From: a virus
Length of the DNA: 64,000 nucleotides
IMG/VR virus record: IMGVR_UViG_3300015373_000001
Location: 1-64,000 of that record
Reading direction: 5' to 3' (one strand)
The notes under the pieces were generated by a model. The model searched no databases and had not been told where the DNA came from. It saw only the letters and a list, made by a program, of their open reading frames with translations. Of the stretch, positions 32,110-38,872 are shown one piece after another. The position numbers were made by a program, and so were the translations under genes. Numbering within the stretch: position 1 is the first letter of the stretch; each line of letters starts with the position of its first letter.

Positions 32110-32787
32110 CTACATGTCCGGCCGGGGCTGAAACTCCGGCCTGGAGCTGATCTCCTCAACCCAGTCCGACAGGGAGATCTCTTCGCCGGAGCCACTATAG
32201 AAGGCGAGATCGTCCACCTTCGCATGCAGTTCCACGTCATGCGGCATTGGCAGGATGCCTTCTGCTTCGGCGGTGTCGCGGTGCTTAACGACCGCGAAGG
32301 CGAGGCGGAACAGGGTGTCCTGGTTCCGTTTGCGCTTGTCCGGATTAGGTTCTGCCGGATGCCTGCCGTTCAGCTTGTTCGGCCCGGAGGCTGCGCGGAT
32401 CCGTTTGATGTCGGAATGCCGCAAGCTGATGATCTGCTTGTCTTTGAGGATTTTCGTACGCCACAGGTCATATTCGCCCTTGGCGGCGAAATACTTGCGT
32501 TTCCCCTCTTCGCCCAGATTCCAGCACTGCTGATGGTAGGAGTCCATCTCTGCTCTCCGCGTCGCGATCTGGTCGTCCAGGGCACGCAGCAGACGAACCA
32601 GAGCCTGCTCGGTCCGTTCGATCAGCGACGGCCCGGAGAGCATCCCCCAAAGCTGTTGACGCTTTTCGGTCACCGAGACGTCGTCGTGGCGACGAGGGTC
32701 GGGATAGCCGATGTTTTGACGGATCAGCAGGTCGAAGCCTTCAGGCTCCAGCTCTTGAATGGCGGCAAGGCTCACGGGGATGGCCAT
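32110..32787 (-). CDS. Hypothetical protein
   Basis: A 225-residue helical protein. It contains basic segments (KGEYDLWRTKILKDKQIISL, PNPDKRKRNQDTLFRLAFAV) and an acidic end (SGSGEEISLSDWVEEI). AAGGA lies 11 bases before the ATG. It is the longest protein gene in the tRNA array; no family recognised. Confidence 0.75.
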   Translation of the reverse strand: MAIPVSLAAIQELEPEGFDLLIRQNIGYPDPRRHDDVSVTEKRQQLWGMLSGPSLIERTEQALVRLLRALDDQIATRRAEMDSYHQQCWNLGEEGKRKYFAAKGEYDLWRTKILKDKQIISLRHSDIKRIRAASGPNKLNGRHPAEPNPDKRKRNQDTLFRLAFAVVKHRDTAEAEGILPMPHDVELHAKVDDLAFYSGSGEEISLSDWVEEISSRPEFQPRPDM

Positions 32788-32862
32788 GGGTGGCGTGTTC
32801 CTTCTTCCGGGGGTTGCCGTCCCGGCGCCGGACAAGACACCGGGACGATCCTGTGTGGTGCG

Positions 32863-32935
32863 TGCGCCCGCCGGGACTCGAACCCGGATCATCCGCATCC
32901 TTAGTGCGACGCCTCTGCCATTGGGCCACAAGCGC
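32863..32935 (-). tRNA. tRNA with Leu anticodon (AAG) but short variable loop
   Basis: Acceptor GCGCTTG/CGGGCGC, anticodon stem CGCA/TGCG, loop CTAAGGA, T loop TTCGAGT, A73. Its backbone closely resembles the CAA tRNA at 34.3 kb. Bacterial Leu tRNAs should be type II, so its charging is uncertain. Confidence 0.7.
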
Positions 32936-32971
32936 TTCAGGACGGTTCTACAGGCCGCCACCGACAAAACG

Positions 32972-33040
32972 AGCCGCCCCCCGGAATCGAACCGGGCCTA
33001 CCCCCTTACAAGGGGGGCGTCGCATCCATGGCGCGGCGGC
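32972..33040 (-). tRNA. tRNA-Thr(TGT), short D arm
   Basis: Anticodon stem CCCCC/GGGGG with loop CTTGTAA, T arm CCCGG-TTCGATT-CCGGG, acceptor GCCGCC/GGCGGC plus one mismatch, U73. Only 69 nt; the D arm is reduced to three pairs. Confidence 0.72.
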
Positions 33041-33052
33041 AGACGGAAGAGG

Positions 33053-33138
33053 GTGGCGACGGAAAGGATTCTGCAGCCAAACCGCCCAACCAGCCCGGCG
33101 GTCTCCTTCCCGTTCTTCTGTGGCTGTCCACGCCACCC
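33053..33138. repeat. Linker repeat A
   Basis: About 85 bp similar to 33271-33357. The conserved core CAACCAGCCC is enclosed here by CCGCC/GGCGG; in copy B the same position has GCGCC/GGCGC, a compensatory change. Both copies end GGCTGTCCACGCCACC. Confidence 0.75.
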
Positions 33139-33143
33139 CCGTG

Positions 33144-33263
33144 TGGACCCGGCGGGATTCGAACCCGCATCTCCGGCTCTCCCTATGACGCACACCGCCC
33201 CCGGACGGAGGTGGCCACCTCGTATCCGGATCGCGCGGTCACGCCCGATTGAGTTACGGGCCC
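33144..33263 (-). tRNA. Oversized tRNA-like gene, isotype unclear
   Basis: Seven-pair acceptor GGGCCCG/CGGGTCC and T arm GCGGG-TTCGAAT-CCCGC are intact, and T8-A9 and a D-stem start ACTCA follow. About 45 nt more than a normal tRNA separate them, including the palindrome GAGGTGGCCACCTC; no standard anticodon arm is evident. Confidence 0.5.
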
Positions 33264-33270
33264 TGGCAGA

Positions 33271-33357
33271 TGATGGCGACGAGGGGGACAAAGCCTCCAA
33301 AGCGCCCAACCAGCCCGGCGCGCTCCCTCTCGTCCTTCTGCGGCTGTCCACGCCACC
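33271..33357. repeat. Linker repeat B
   Basis: Second copy of the element at 33053-33138; the hairpin arms are GCGCC/GGCGC around the same CAACCAGCCC core. Confidence 0.75.
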
Positions 33358-33364
33358 ACCTGAG

Positions 33365-33447
33365 CTGTCGGGCGGAGAATCGAACTCCGGCCGCCCCTCG
33401 CGCGAGGAGAACGACCCTGCCACACGTCTCAACGACGCGACCCGACA
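33365..33447 (-). tRNA. tRNA-like gene, isotype unclear
   Basis: Perfect acceptor TGTCGGG/CCCGACA, T loop TTCGATT, and a variable-arm hairpin CCTC-GCGC-GAGG. The anticodon arm is not standard; a loop of about 11 nt contains TGTGGCAGGGT, which would allow GGC (Ala) or another reading. Confidence 0.45.
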
Positions 33448-33631
33448 CCGTGACGGTTCCTCCGGATCACCTCGGGAGCAGCCGACAAGCCCGAGAGGGC
33501 GGGAGCGACCCTATTCGGTACCCTTCCGTCGCGAGCCGGTGCGGACTCGAACCGCCGTTGACCGTCACCGGCCGTCCCCACTCGCGACGCGGGGACGGTC
33601 GGCCGCCGGAGTCGAACCGGCATACCCAATG
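33448..33631. other. Degenerate tRNA-like segment
   Basis: Two further T arms occur here (near 33543 and 33610) without complete tRNAs. The first lies in nested helices: GTCGCGA/TCGCGAC outside and GCCGGTG/CACCGGC inside, enclosing CGG-TTCGAGT-CCG. The second has no acceptor partner. No protein gene is seen. Confidence 0.5.
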
Positions 33632-33701
33632 CTCCCGGACCAGGAATCGAACCTAGAGACACAGGGGCCAGAACCCTGCTGACGGCCACCGCCATCCGGG
33701 A
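33632..33701 (-). tRNA. tRNA-Gln(CTG)
   Basis: Perfect acceptor TCCCGGA/TCCGGGA, anticodon stem CAGGG/CCCTG, loop TTCTGGC, G73. Confidence 0.9.
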
Positions 33702-33763
33702 AGGAGCAGACCCGGTTGCAGCCGGGCCCGCCAATTATCCGCCTGCTCTACGGACGGGCAAAT

Positions 33764-34192
33764 CTACCAGGAGTCCCACACGCCGAAGTGGCGGTGGCGC
33801 GGGTCCGGGTATTCGACGTCCCAGGCGGCCTGTACGGCATCCTGGGCGCCTCGCAGCATCTTGCCGACCTCCCGGCCAACGGCCCGATCGGCAGCGCGCA
33901 GGGCGCGTTCCTGACGGTTGGAGATGCCGCCGATCACGTGCCCCAGGTTGAAGGTACGCGGGTAGGTGCCCGCCTCCAGGCGGCGGGTCACCCGGTCCGG
34001 GCGCGGACGGTGCCCGGCGCGCTCAGCCTGGGCCAGCGCGGCGGCGCTGTAGCGCAGCGCGGACCGGATCTCGTTGGCGGTGCTCGGGTAGGTGGCACGC
34101 CACCAGGCGAAGATGTAGAGGCGACCGTCGGCGTCGTAACGCCGGGTGCCAGTGCGGTGGTTGTAGGGGACGTGGTGAACAGTACGGGACAT
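33764..34192 (-). CDS. Hypothetical protein
   Basis: A 142-residue Arg-rich protein. Its helical middle (IRSALRYSAAALAQAERAG, RQERALRAADRAVGREV) could bind nucleic acid; GGAGTCCGA precedes the ATG. It is near the middle of the tRNA array. No family recognised. Confidence 0.75.
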   Translation of the reverse strand: MSRTVHHVPYNHRTGTRRYDADGRLYIFAWWRATYPSTANEIRSALRYSAAALAQAERAGHRPRPDRVTRRLEAGTYPRTFNLGHVIGGISNRQERALRAADRAVGREVGKMLRGAQDAVQAAWDVEYPDPRHRHFGVWDSW

Positions 34193-34277
34193 TCGGACTC
34201 CGACGTGCGGGCCCGCCCCGGATGGGCAAGCCGTCTACGTCTCACCCGCCGTGAACATCACATTCGCCTCCTTCGCG

Positions 34278-34350
34278 TAGGGGTGGCCGGATTTGAACCG
34301 GCATCATCCGCATTTTGAATGCGGCGCCTCTGCCGTTGGACTACACCCCC
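34278..34350 (-). tRNA. tRNA with Leu anticodon (CAA) but short variable loop
   Basis: Acceptor GGGGGTG/CACCCCT, D region TAGTCCAACGG, anticodon stem CCGCA/TGCGG, loop TTCAAAA, T arm GCCGG-TTCAAAT-CCGGC, A73. Sister of the AAG tRNA at 32.9 kb. Confidence 0.75.
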
Positions 34351-34351
34351 G

Positions 34352-34423
34352 TGCGCCGTCAGGGACTCGAACCCTGCTCTCTCGATTAAGAGTCGAGTGC
34401 ATAACCATCCATGCTCACGGCGC
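34352..34423 (-). tRNA. tRNA-Lys(CTT)
   Basis: Perfect acceptor GCGCCGT/ACGGCGC, anticodon stem CTCGA/TCGAG, loop CTCTTAA, A73. Confidence 0.92.
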
Positions 34424-34531
34424 TTTCCGTCCGGCCGGTTAGCGTCGGCCTGCCGGACGATCCCTGACCCGCCCGGGGGACGCCAATCCCGCCGGTGCAG
34501 TATCAGGGCACCCCACCCAAGTGGGGTGTAG

Positions 34532-34602
34532 AGCCGTACCGGAGAGTCGAACTCCGCTCCCCGCGTTGGAAGCGCGGGACATCGCCACAATGCTTGTACG
34601 GC
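34532..34602 (-). tRNA. tRNA-Gly(TCC)
   Basis: Perfect acceptor GCCGTAC/GTACGGC, anticodon stem CCGCG/CGCGG, loop CTTCCAA, U73. A 6-bp hairpin CCCCAC/GTGGGG follows it. Confidence 0.9.
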
Positions 34603-34605
34603 ATG

Positions 34606-34671
34606 GGGACCAGGCGGGGAATCGAACCCCGCTTTCCTAGGATTTCCGTGCCCTTTCCGGGGGCCTGGTCC
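34606..34671 (-). tRNA. Truncated tRNA-like gene
   Basis: Acceptor GGACCAG/CTGGTCC and a six-pair T arm GCGGGG-TTCGATT-CCCCGC are perfect and a D-like hairpin GCCC/GGGC is present, but there is no anticodon arm; only 66 nt. A 41-residue frame (ATG at 34762) ends inside it. Confidence 0.5.
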
Positions 34672-34837
34672 ACGGCGGGAAACGGCCCGGGTGCCCACGA
34701 GTGATCAGCTCGCAAACACTGACGGTATCCGTAGGGGTTTCCCCCTTTCCGATCCGGTTCATCCCGCGTGCTCGACGACGCTCCGGATCCCCCTTCGCTG
34801 GCAACCCAGCTACTAAGTTCACCTGCACCGTCGTGCG

Positions 34838-34909
34838 TGGCTCCCCAGAGAGTCGAACTCTGTCCTCTGGATCTTCAGTCCGGCGCTCATCCCCATGAGC
34901 TTGAGAGCC
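34838..34909 (-). tRNA. tRNA-Phe(GAA)
   Basis: Acceptor GGCTCTC/GGGAGCC, D stem GCTC/GAGC, loop CTGAAGA, T arm CAGAG-TTCGACT-CTCTG, A73. Position 8 is A. Confidence 0.85.
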
Positions 34910-34934
34910 TTTCGATCTCACCCGGCCGCAGAAG

Positions 34935-35078
34935 CTAGTGGTCGGGTGTCTTGTTCTCGTCGTCTATGACGCGTGTGGCCGCTGCCGCTGTGGCATCCTT
35001 CTTGGCCGCTATCCGCTTATTGATCTCTCTTATGTCTGCCTCGATCTCACGCAGTTCGCGTGCCTTTCGTCCGAACAT
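34935..35078 (-). CDS. Small charged helical protein
   Basis: A 47-residue protein reading MFGRKARELREIEADIREIN and continuing as a single charged helix, with CCAGGAGGCGAC before the ATG. Possibly a coiled-coil regulator; no family recognised. Confidence 0.8.
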   Translation of the reverse strand: MFGRKARELREIEADIREINKRIAAKKDATAAAATRVIDDENKTPDH

Positions 35079-35123
35079 GTCGCCTCCTGGCTAGGGGGGT
35101 GTCAACCTGGCGGGGAATTTTCG

Positions 35124-35342
35124 TTACGGTGCCTGGTCGAAGTATCGGCGGCCACGTTCGAACGCCGTCGTCCGATGTACGCCGTGCACGCCCTCCGTTG
35201 CCGCCAGGACGCGTCCCAGCGCCGTCTTGTAGGCGCTACGGGCGGTCGCCGCTCCAGGGAGTGGCCCGTCCGCGTTGTTGACTCTGGCGTCTTCACGGGC
35301 GATGTCAGCCAGCAGGTCTTCAACAAGCTTCTGTATGTCCAT
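35124..35342 (-). CDS. Small hypothetical protein
   Basis: A 72-residue protein (MDIQKLVEDLLADIAREDAR) with AGGAGAACC before ATG and its own leader hairpin. No family recognised. Confidence 0.75.
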   Translation of the reverse strand: MDIQKLVEDLLADIAREDARVNNADGPLPGAATARSAYKTALGRVLAATEGVHGVHRTTAFERGRRYFDQAP

Positions 35343-35353
35343 GGTTCTCCTGT

Positions 35354-35368
35354 CGGGTCGCTCTCCCG
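35354..35368 (-). promoter_or_regulatory. GAGCGAC leader hairpin
   Basis: Stem CGGG/CCCG, loop AGAGCGA, before the ribosome site of the gene starting at 35342. Confidence 0.75.
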
Positions 35369-35472
35369 TTGGGTGGTGGGCTGCTGTACAGCGCCGCCCA
35401 CCAGGCGCTCCCCCGCACGGCCGTGCGGGGGCCGGTCACCCATACTCGATGACTTTCAGGTGATTCCGGACG

Positions 35473-35544
35473 TACCCGCGACAGGATTCGAACCTGCATC
35501 CTCGACGTTCGTAGCGTCGCGCTCATCCATTGAGCTACACGGGC
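35473..35544 (-). tRNA. tRNA-Arg(ACG)
   Basis: Acceptor GCCCGTG/CGCGGGT, D stem GCTC, anticodon stem CGACG/CGTCG, loop CTACGAA, A73. A34 would be converted to inosine by the host deaminase. Confidence 0.92.
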
Positions 35545-35663
35545 ATGATGCACGACAGGGCCAGGGACTTCCGTCGCAATGCGTGTTACCGCTCTTCCAG
35601 CCCTGCCGTGCACGATCTCCTGGCCGACCACGCGGGCGTCTCACCCCGCGACCGGACCCCCAC

Positions 35664-35891
35664 CTAACCGGCCAGGTCGTTCTCACCGCCCAGTGCGGCG
35701 CATTCCGTGCACGGGCGCGTCCTCAGCGGACCAGGCCGCCAGAACAGGATCAGCGCCCCGAACGGCGGAATGATCGCCGCTATGGACGGGTTGCAGAACT
35801 CGTCCTCACCCTTGAAAATCGTTGGCTTCCACCAGCAGGTGAGCGTGGTGGGCGACCACCACATCAGGCGGCCGATGTTGAACTGCTTCAC
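35664..35891 (-). CDS. Small hydrophobic protein
   Basis: A 75-residue protein with one membrane-like segment (IAAIIPPFGALILFWRPG) and a CTEC pair; GTG start with AAGGCGAG upstream. No family recognised. Confidence 0.65.
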   Translation of the reverse strand: MKQFNIGRLMWWSPTTLTCWWKPTIFKGEDEFCNPSIAAIIPPFGALILFWRPGPLRTRPCTECAALGGENDLAG

Positions 35892-35918
35892 ACTCGCCTT
35901 TCGGATCAGCCGGGAAGG

Positions 35919-36092
35919 TCACTTCTTGTTGTTGATCTTTGCGCTACGGGCGACCGTCCTGGCCCGCTCGTAATGCGCATCCGACTCCGCCTTGTCGCCG
36001 TCCAGCTCCGCGATGAAACCCTTCGCGGCATGCTTGGCGACCTGGTCAAGCTGCTTGTCGGTCAACTTCCCATACTCCGCATTGCCCGCCAT
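35919..36092 (-). CDS. CsbD-like/small helical protein
   Basis: A 57-residue protein (MAGNAEYGKLTDKQLDQVAK, then ELDGDKAESDAHYERARTVA) with AGGAGGCGCCC before ATG. It resembles short stress-type helical proteins in size and composition only. Confidence 0.72.
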   Translation of the reverse strand: MAGNAEYGKLTDKQLDQVAKHAAKGFIAELDGDKAESDAHYERARTVARSAKINNKK

Positions 36093-36111
36093 GGGCGCCT
36101 CCTGTGAGACT

Positions 36112-36130
36112 CCCGAGTCGCTCAACCGGG
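36112..36130 (-). promoter_or_regulatory. GAGCGAC leader hairpin
   Basis: CCCGG-TTGAGCGAC-TCGGG, before the ribosome site of the gene starting at 36092. Confidence 0.72.
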
Positions 36131-36260
36131 AGAAGGTGCGGGTGCCGCTTCACTACGGCCTAGGCCACGACCGACCGGCTTTCTCCGCAACGCGTACGCT
36201 TCGCCGACCAGCCTCCCAAGGGCCAGAGCCCGGGGTAAGGGTTCCCGGGCGCTCCCGCCG

Positions 36261-36415
36261 TCCCTGGTGCTGGATTCGAACCAGCAACTTCCGCCCCCGT
36301 ATTCGGGATTACCCGGCCAGGTCCCCGCCCTGCCCGACTAGTACGGGCTGAACGGTTTACCCCTGACAAACGGGCCCCGGCGGGACGATGCCTCTACCAA
36401 TTGGGCTACCCAGGG
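36261..36415 (-). tRNA. Interrupted tRNA-like gene
   Basis: A 5' half with acceptor CCCTGGG, T8-A9 and a D arm GCCC-AATTGGTAGA-GGC pairs (one mismatch) with a 3' half GCTGG-TTCGAAT-CCAGC-ACCAGGG. About 80 extra nt separate them, including a 5-bp/7-nt hairpin GCCCG-TACTAGT-CGGGC. It may be two partial tRNAs or one split gene; isotype unclear. Confidence 0.45.
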
Positions 36416-36448
36416 CTGGAGTGAGGCGTGATGTGCCTCACTCTCGCG

Positions 36449-36524
36449 TACCCGCAGCAGGATTCGAACCTGCACCATGCCCCACTCCGGAGGTGGGTGC
36501 CCTGTCCAGTTGGGCGATACGGGC
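36449..36524 (-). tRNA. tRNA-Arg(CCG), copy 1
   Basis: Acceptor GCCCGTA/TGCGGGT, anticodon stem CCCAC/GTGGG, loop CTCCGGA, T arm GCAGG-TTCGAAT-CCTGC, A73. Confidence 0.9.
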
Positions 36525-36528
36525 GTGC

Positions 36529-36576
36529 GTCAGATCGTGGACGCCTGTCGAGGGTCGAACCGGCTCACGATCTGAC
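36529..36576. repeat. T-loop hairpin element E1
   Basis: An 11-bp stem GTCAGATCGTG/CACGATCTGAC encloses 26 nt with a T-loop core GGTTCGACC. Element E2 at 37073-37176 has the same stem with two compensatory changes. Confidence 0.75.
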
Positions 36577-36584
36577 TTGCGACG

Positions 36585-36785
36585 TCACGTGTCGTCGCCG
36601 TCCGAAGCGTACGGGTTCACCTGGTAGAGCTGCTCCCGAAGCTTGTCGTAGTCGAGAACGAGGGCCTCAGTTCGACCGTCACTGGGGATTCGCATGAGGA
36701 CGGCATGCCCGTCCTCATCCCACCCCAACTCGTAGGGGTTGCCGACTTTGTCATGACACGTTTTCCACGATCCACTGAACTTCAT
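36585..36785 (-). CDS. Small hypothetical protein
   Basis: A 66-residue acidic protein (MKFSGSWKTCHDKVGNPYEL) with AAAGGAGGG before ATG. No family recognised. Confidence 0.78.
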   Translation of the reverse strand: MKFSGSWKTCHDKVGNPYELGWDEDGHAVLMRIPSDGRTEALVLDYDKLREQLYQVNPYASDGDDT

Positions 36786-36809
36786 GCTGTCCCTCCTTTC
36801 TCTGTGACG

Positions 36810-36885
36810 TACCGCTGGCCGGAATTGAACCGGCGACCTTCAGATTGAGAATCTGACGACCCGAACCAGCAGAGTCTTCAGCGGC
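36810..36885 (-). tRNA. tRNA-Glu(CTC), second family
   Basis: Acceptor GCCGCTG/CAGCGGT, D region AAGACTCTGCTGG with A at position 8, anticodon stem TCAGA/TCTGA, loop TTCTCAA, T loop TTCAATT. Sister of the TTC tRNA at 37.2 kb and different from the pair at 29.4-29.6 kb. Confidence 0.85.
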
Positions 36886-36995
36886 CTTGTGACATCCGGA
36901 CTCGAACGAGCCGGTACGTATGCCCACCGTACGAATTACCGCGCGGACCTTCGTACAGTGCGGTACCGCTGGGGAGTGCCACGCCCCCCGGGCCG

Positions 36996-37068
36996 TGCTC
37001 GCAGCAGGATTCGAACCTGCGGTCTCCTCCTCCGGAGGGAGGCGCCTTGTCCTCTGGGCCATACGAGC
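36996..37068 (-). tRNA. tRNA-Arg(CCG), copy 2
   Basis: Acceptor GCTCGTA/TGCGAGC, anticodon stem CCTCC/GGAGG, loop CTCCGGA, T arm as in copy 1, A73. It is followed by element E2, so tRNA plus element is a duplicated module. Confidence 0.9.
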
Positions 37069-37072
37069 GTGC

Positions 37073-37176
37073 GTTAGATCATGGGCGCCTGCCGGGGAGT
37101 CGAACCCCTCTACGACTTGGATGCGCATCCGCTGCCGCTTCGCCGGACCTGGAGTCGAACCGGATCATGATCTAAC
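37073..37176. repeat. T-loop hairpin element E2
   Basis: Stem GTTAGATCATG/CATGATCTAAC encloses about 80 nt with two T-loop cores (TTCGACT twice). Relative to E1 the stem has two base-pair changes that keep pairing, and the inside is about 55 nt longer. Confidence 0.75.
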
Positions 37177-37200
37177 TTGCGACGTTGTACACCGTCGCCG

Positions 37201-37275
37201 TGCCGCTGACCGGAATCGAACCGGCGACCTCCAGGGTGAAAGCCTGGCAACCCAACCAGCAGGGTCTTCAGCGGC
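37201..37275 (-). tRNA. tRNA-Glu(TTC), second family
   Basis: Acceptor GCCGCTG/CAGCGGC, D region as in the CTC sister with A8, anticodon stem CCAGG/CCTGG, loop CTTTCAC, T loop TTCGATT, A73. Confidence 0.87.
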
Positions 37276-37313
37276 ATTGCCCGATTGCGGCTCGGGGCGG
37301 CCGTCGGACAACG

Positions 37314-37463
37314 TCAACTCTTCCCCTTGGAAGCACGGGCCGCGAGGCGCCTTTCGTAGTTCTGTTTGGCCCTAGCGTTCGACTCCCTAAGGTCCTTCCT
37401 CATCTGAGCTACGCCCTCGATCAGCACGACGACGGCGTCACCAACTGTCAACTTTCTGCGCAA
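37314..37463 (-). CDS. Small basic helical protein
   Basis: A 49-residue protein (VGDAVVVLIEGVAQMRKDLR then a charged helix). The TTG start has GGAGG at 8-nt spacing; a GTG three codons upstream is possible. No family recognised. Confidence 0.65.
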   Translation of the reverse strand: MRRKLTVGDAVVVLIEGVAQMRKDLRESNARAKQNYERRLAARASKGKS

Positions 37464-37700
37464 TATGATCACCTCCTCCTGGTCATATTCACGATCGGCC
37501 CTCGGTCCCACCCCTGCGCGGCGCGTGTACACCACGCCGCACAGGCTCCCGAGGTCTCTCCGCCCCGTCCGCCGATCGCTAAGCCGCCTTCTGTCCGAGG
37601 GTGACGGCCCCCATACCCATGGGTGGACACTGTGCTGAGAGGGCCGCAGGTCCCCGCGTACGGCGTACCTGCGCTGCCAGGCCAAAGGACCCTCTCACCG

Positions 37701-37771
37701 CGCCTGCGACGGGATTTGAACCCGCGCCCCCCACGCTGACAACGTGGTGCTCTGCCTTGAGCTACACAGGC
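37701..37771 (-). tRNA. tRNA-Asp(GTC)
   Basis: Acceptor GCCTGTG/CGCAGGC, D stem GCTC, anticodon stem CCACG/CGTGG, loop TTGTCAG, G73 as required for Asp. Confidence 0.93.
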
Positions 37772-37804
37772 TTGCCGTGCAGGCGGTCACCCGCACGGGG
37801 ATGG

Positions 37805-37936
37805 TTACTCGTCGTGCCAGGAACCTGGCCCGCACGGGTTCTTCTTGCAGTCAGCGCACACGCCCGGATTGGCGATGTCGTTGACCATCATGTGAACGCC
37901 GCAACAGGTGCAGTCCGCAACGCCGGATTCAGCCAT
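37805..37936 (-). CDS. Zinc-finger mini-protein
   Basis: A 43-residue protein with CTCC and CADC pairs about 20 residues apart plus an extra C near the end; CCAGGAGGACG precedes the ATG. A single zinc-ribbon fold is likely; partner unknown. Confidence 0.78.
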   Translation of the reverse strand: MAESGVADCTCCGVHMMVNDIANPGVCADCKKNPCGPGSWHDE

Positions 37937-37950
37937 ATCGTCCTCCTGGT

Positions 37951-37970
37951 AAAGGGGTCGCTCTCCCTTT
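37951..37970 (-). promoter_or_regulatory. GAGCGAC leader hairpin
   Basis: Stem AAAGGG/CCCTTT with loop AGAGCGAC, before the ribosome site of the zinc-finger gene. Confidence 0.8.
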
Positions 37971-38203
37971 GCGATCACAGGCATTTTGCGGGGGAGTGGC
38001 CCTCCTGGCTGACGTCCGGACGTCTCCAGGTCAGTTCCCCCTCCGTGATGGGATTGCCTCGATTGAGGACGACCGGCCACCTCACCGGATCCCCGGCGGT
38101 TCCCGGCAGGCGACCGAAGCCGCCTACCGGACTGGAGACTCATCACGGGTGATCGGCGCGTTTTCCCGGGAACCACCCCGAAGATTGGCGCCGAACCACT
38201 GCG

Positions 38204-38275
38204 TAGCGACAGCAGGGTTCGAACCTGCGACCTTCTCGTTATGAGCGAGGCGCTCTACCACTGAGCTATGCCGCC
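38204..38275 (-). tRNA. tRNA-Met(CAT), elongator
   Basis: Acceptor GGCGGCA/TGTCGCT is paired at 1:72 unlike the initiator, D stem GCTC/GAGC, loop CTCATAA, T loop TTCGAAC, A73. An Ile-decoding CAT tRNA cannot be excluded from sequence alone. Confidence 0.85.
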
Positions 38276-38294
38276 AGAAATCATCGACAGACGT

Positions 38295-38504
38295 CTACGC
38301 CAGGTCATAGCCGCCACGCGGGTCGATATCGTCAATAGCGATTCCTTCGGCAAGACACAGGGCTCCGCGAGCATCTGCCATCGACGTTCGCAGATCAGCC
38401 AACGCCACCGAGTCACCGCGCTCCTTCGCCAAGCGCATGTCACCTGCCAGACTGAGCATCAGGTACTTGGGGTGAAGTTCCAACCCAAGGGGGATCTTGG
38501 TCAC
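38295..38504 (-). CDS. Small hypothetical protein
   Basis: A 69-residue protein (MTKIPLGLELHPKYLMLSLA). The GTG start is preferred because GGAGG is six bases upstream; an ATG five codons earlier lacks a ribosome site. No family recognised. Confidence 0.7.
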   Translation of the reverse strand: MTKIPLGLELHPKYLMLSLAGDMRLAKERGDSVALADLRTSMADARGALCLAEGIAIDDIDPRGGYDLA

Positions 38505-38650
38505 ATGAACCTCCAGCATTGGGGGTGGTAAAAACGGACCCCCCGGCGAACGGGTTACCCCCGCCCTACGCGGCCCTCAGGGGCTCTCAGGTCCGCGATT
38601 TCGCATGGATCGGGGGATCCGGTCGGGACGTCCGCGAGAACGTCCCTGCG

Positions 38651-38722
38651 TGCGGATGACAGGATTCGAACCTGCGCACTCCTCGCCCCAAACGAGGTGG
38701 GCTACCACTGCCCTACATCCAC
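38651..38722 (-). tRNA. tRNA-Pro(TGG)
   Basis: Acceptor GTGGATG/CATCCGC, anticodon stem CCTCG/CGAGG, loop TTTGGGG, T loop TTCGAAT, A73. Confidence 0.88.
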
Positions 38723-38801
38723 AGTGACGGGTACTTCGGGGGCTGTTTCCTCTTGCGTCGGAGCGACCAACCACGGAGCGCTCCCCGAAGTACCCGAAGT
38801 G

Positions 38802-38872
38802 GACCGGCGGGATCCGAGCCCCCGCATCCGCCCCCCGTCGGAGGCGAGTCTTCCTTAGACTGACGGCCCTGA
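38802..38872 (-). other. Degenerate tRNA-like remnant
   Basis: A T-arm-like GGGG-CTCGGAT-CCCGC with C54 and a hairpin AGTCT/AGACT are visible but no acceptor pairing. It probably derives from a tRNA. Confidence 0.3.

Noticed and set aside
33480-33500. Plus-strand GGGAGCGACCC as another leader hairpin
   Set aside because: There is no start codon or ribosome site downstream and it lies among degenerate tRNA sequences; treated as chance.
34637-34762. 41-residue frame ending in the truncated tRNA-like gene
   Set aside because: The ribosome site is weak, it overlaps a structured RNA, and the content (RPPERARKS at the end) looks incidental. It could be real but support is too thin.
36320-36350. 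Amber-suppressor anticodon CTA in the hairpin GCCCG-TACTAGT-CGGGC
   Set aside because: Position 33 would be A, and the stem-loop is not joined to a proper acceptor or D arm. It is only a hairpin inside a long, interrupted element.
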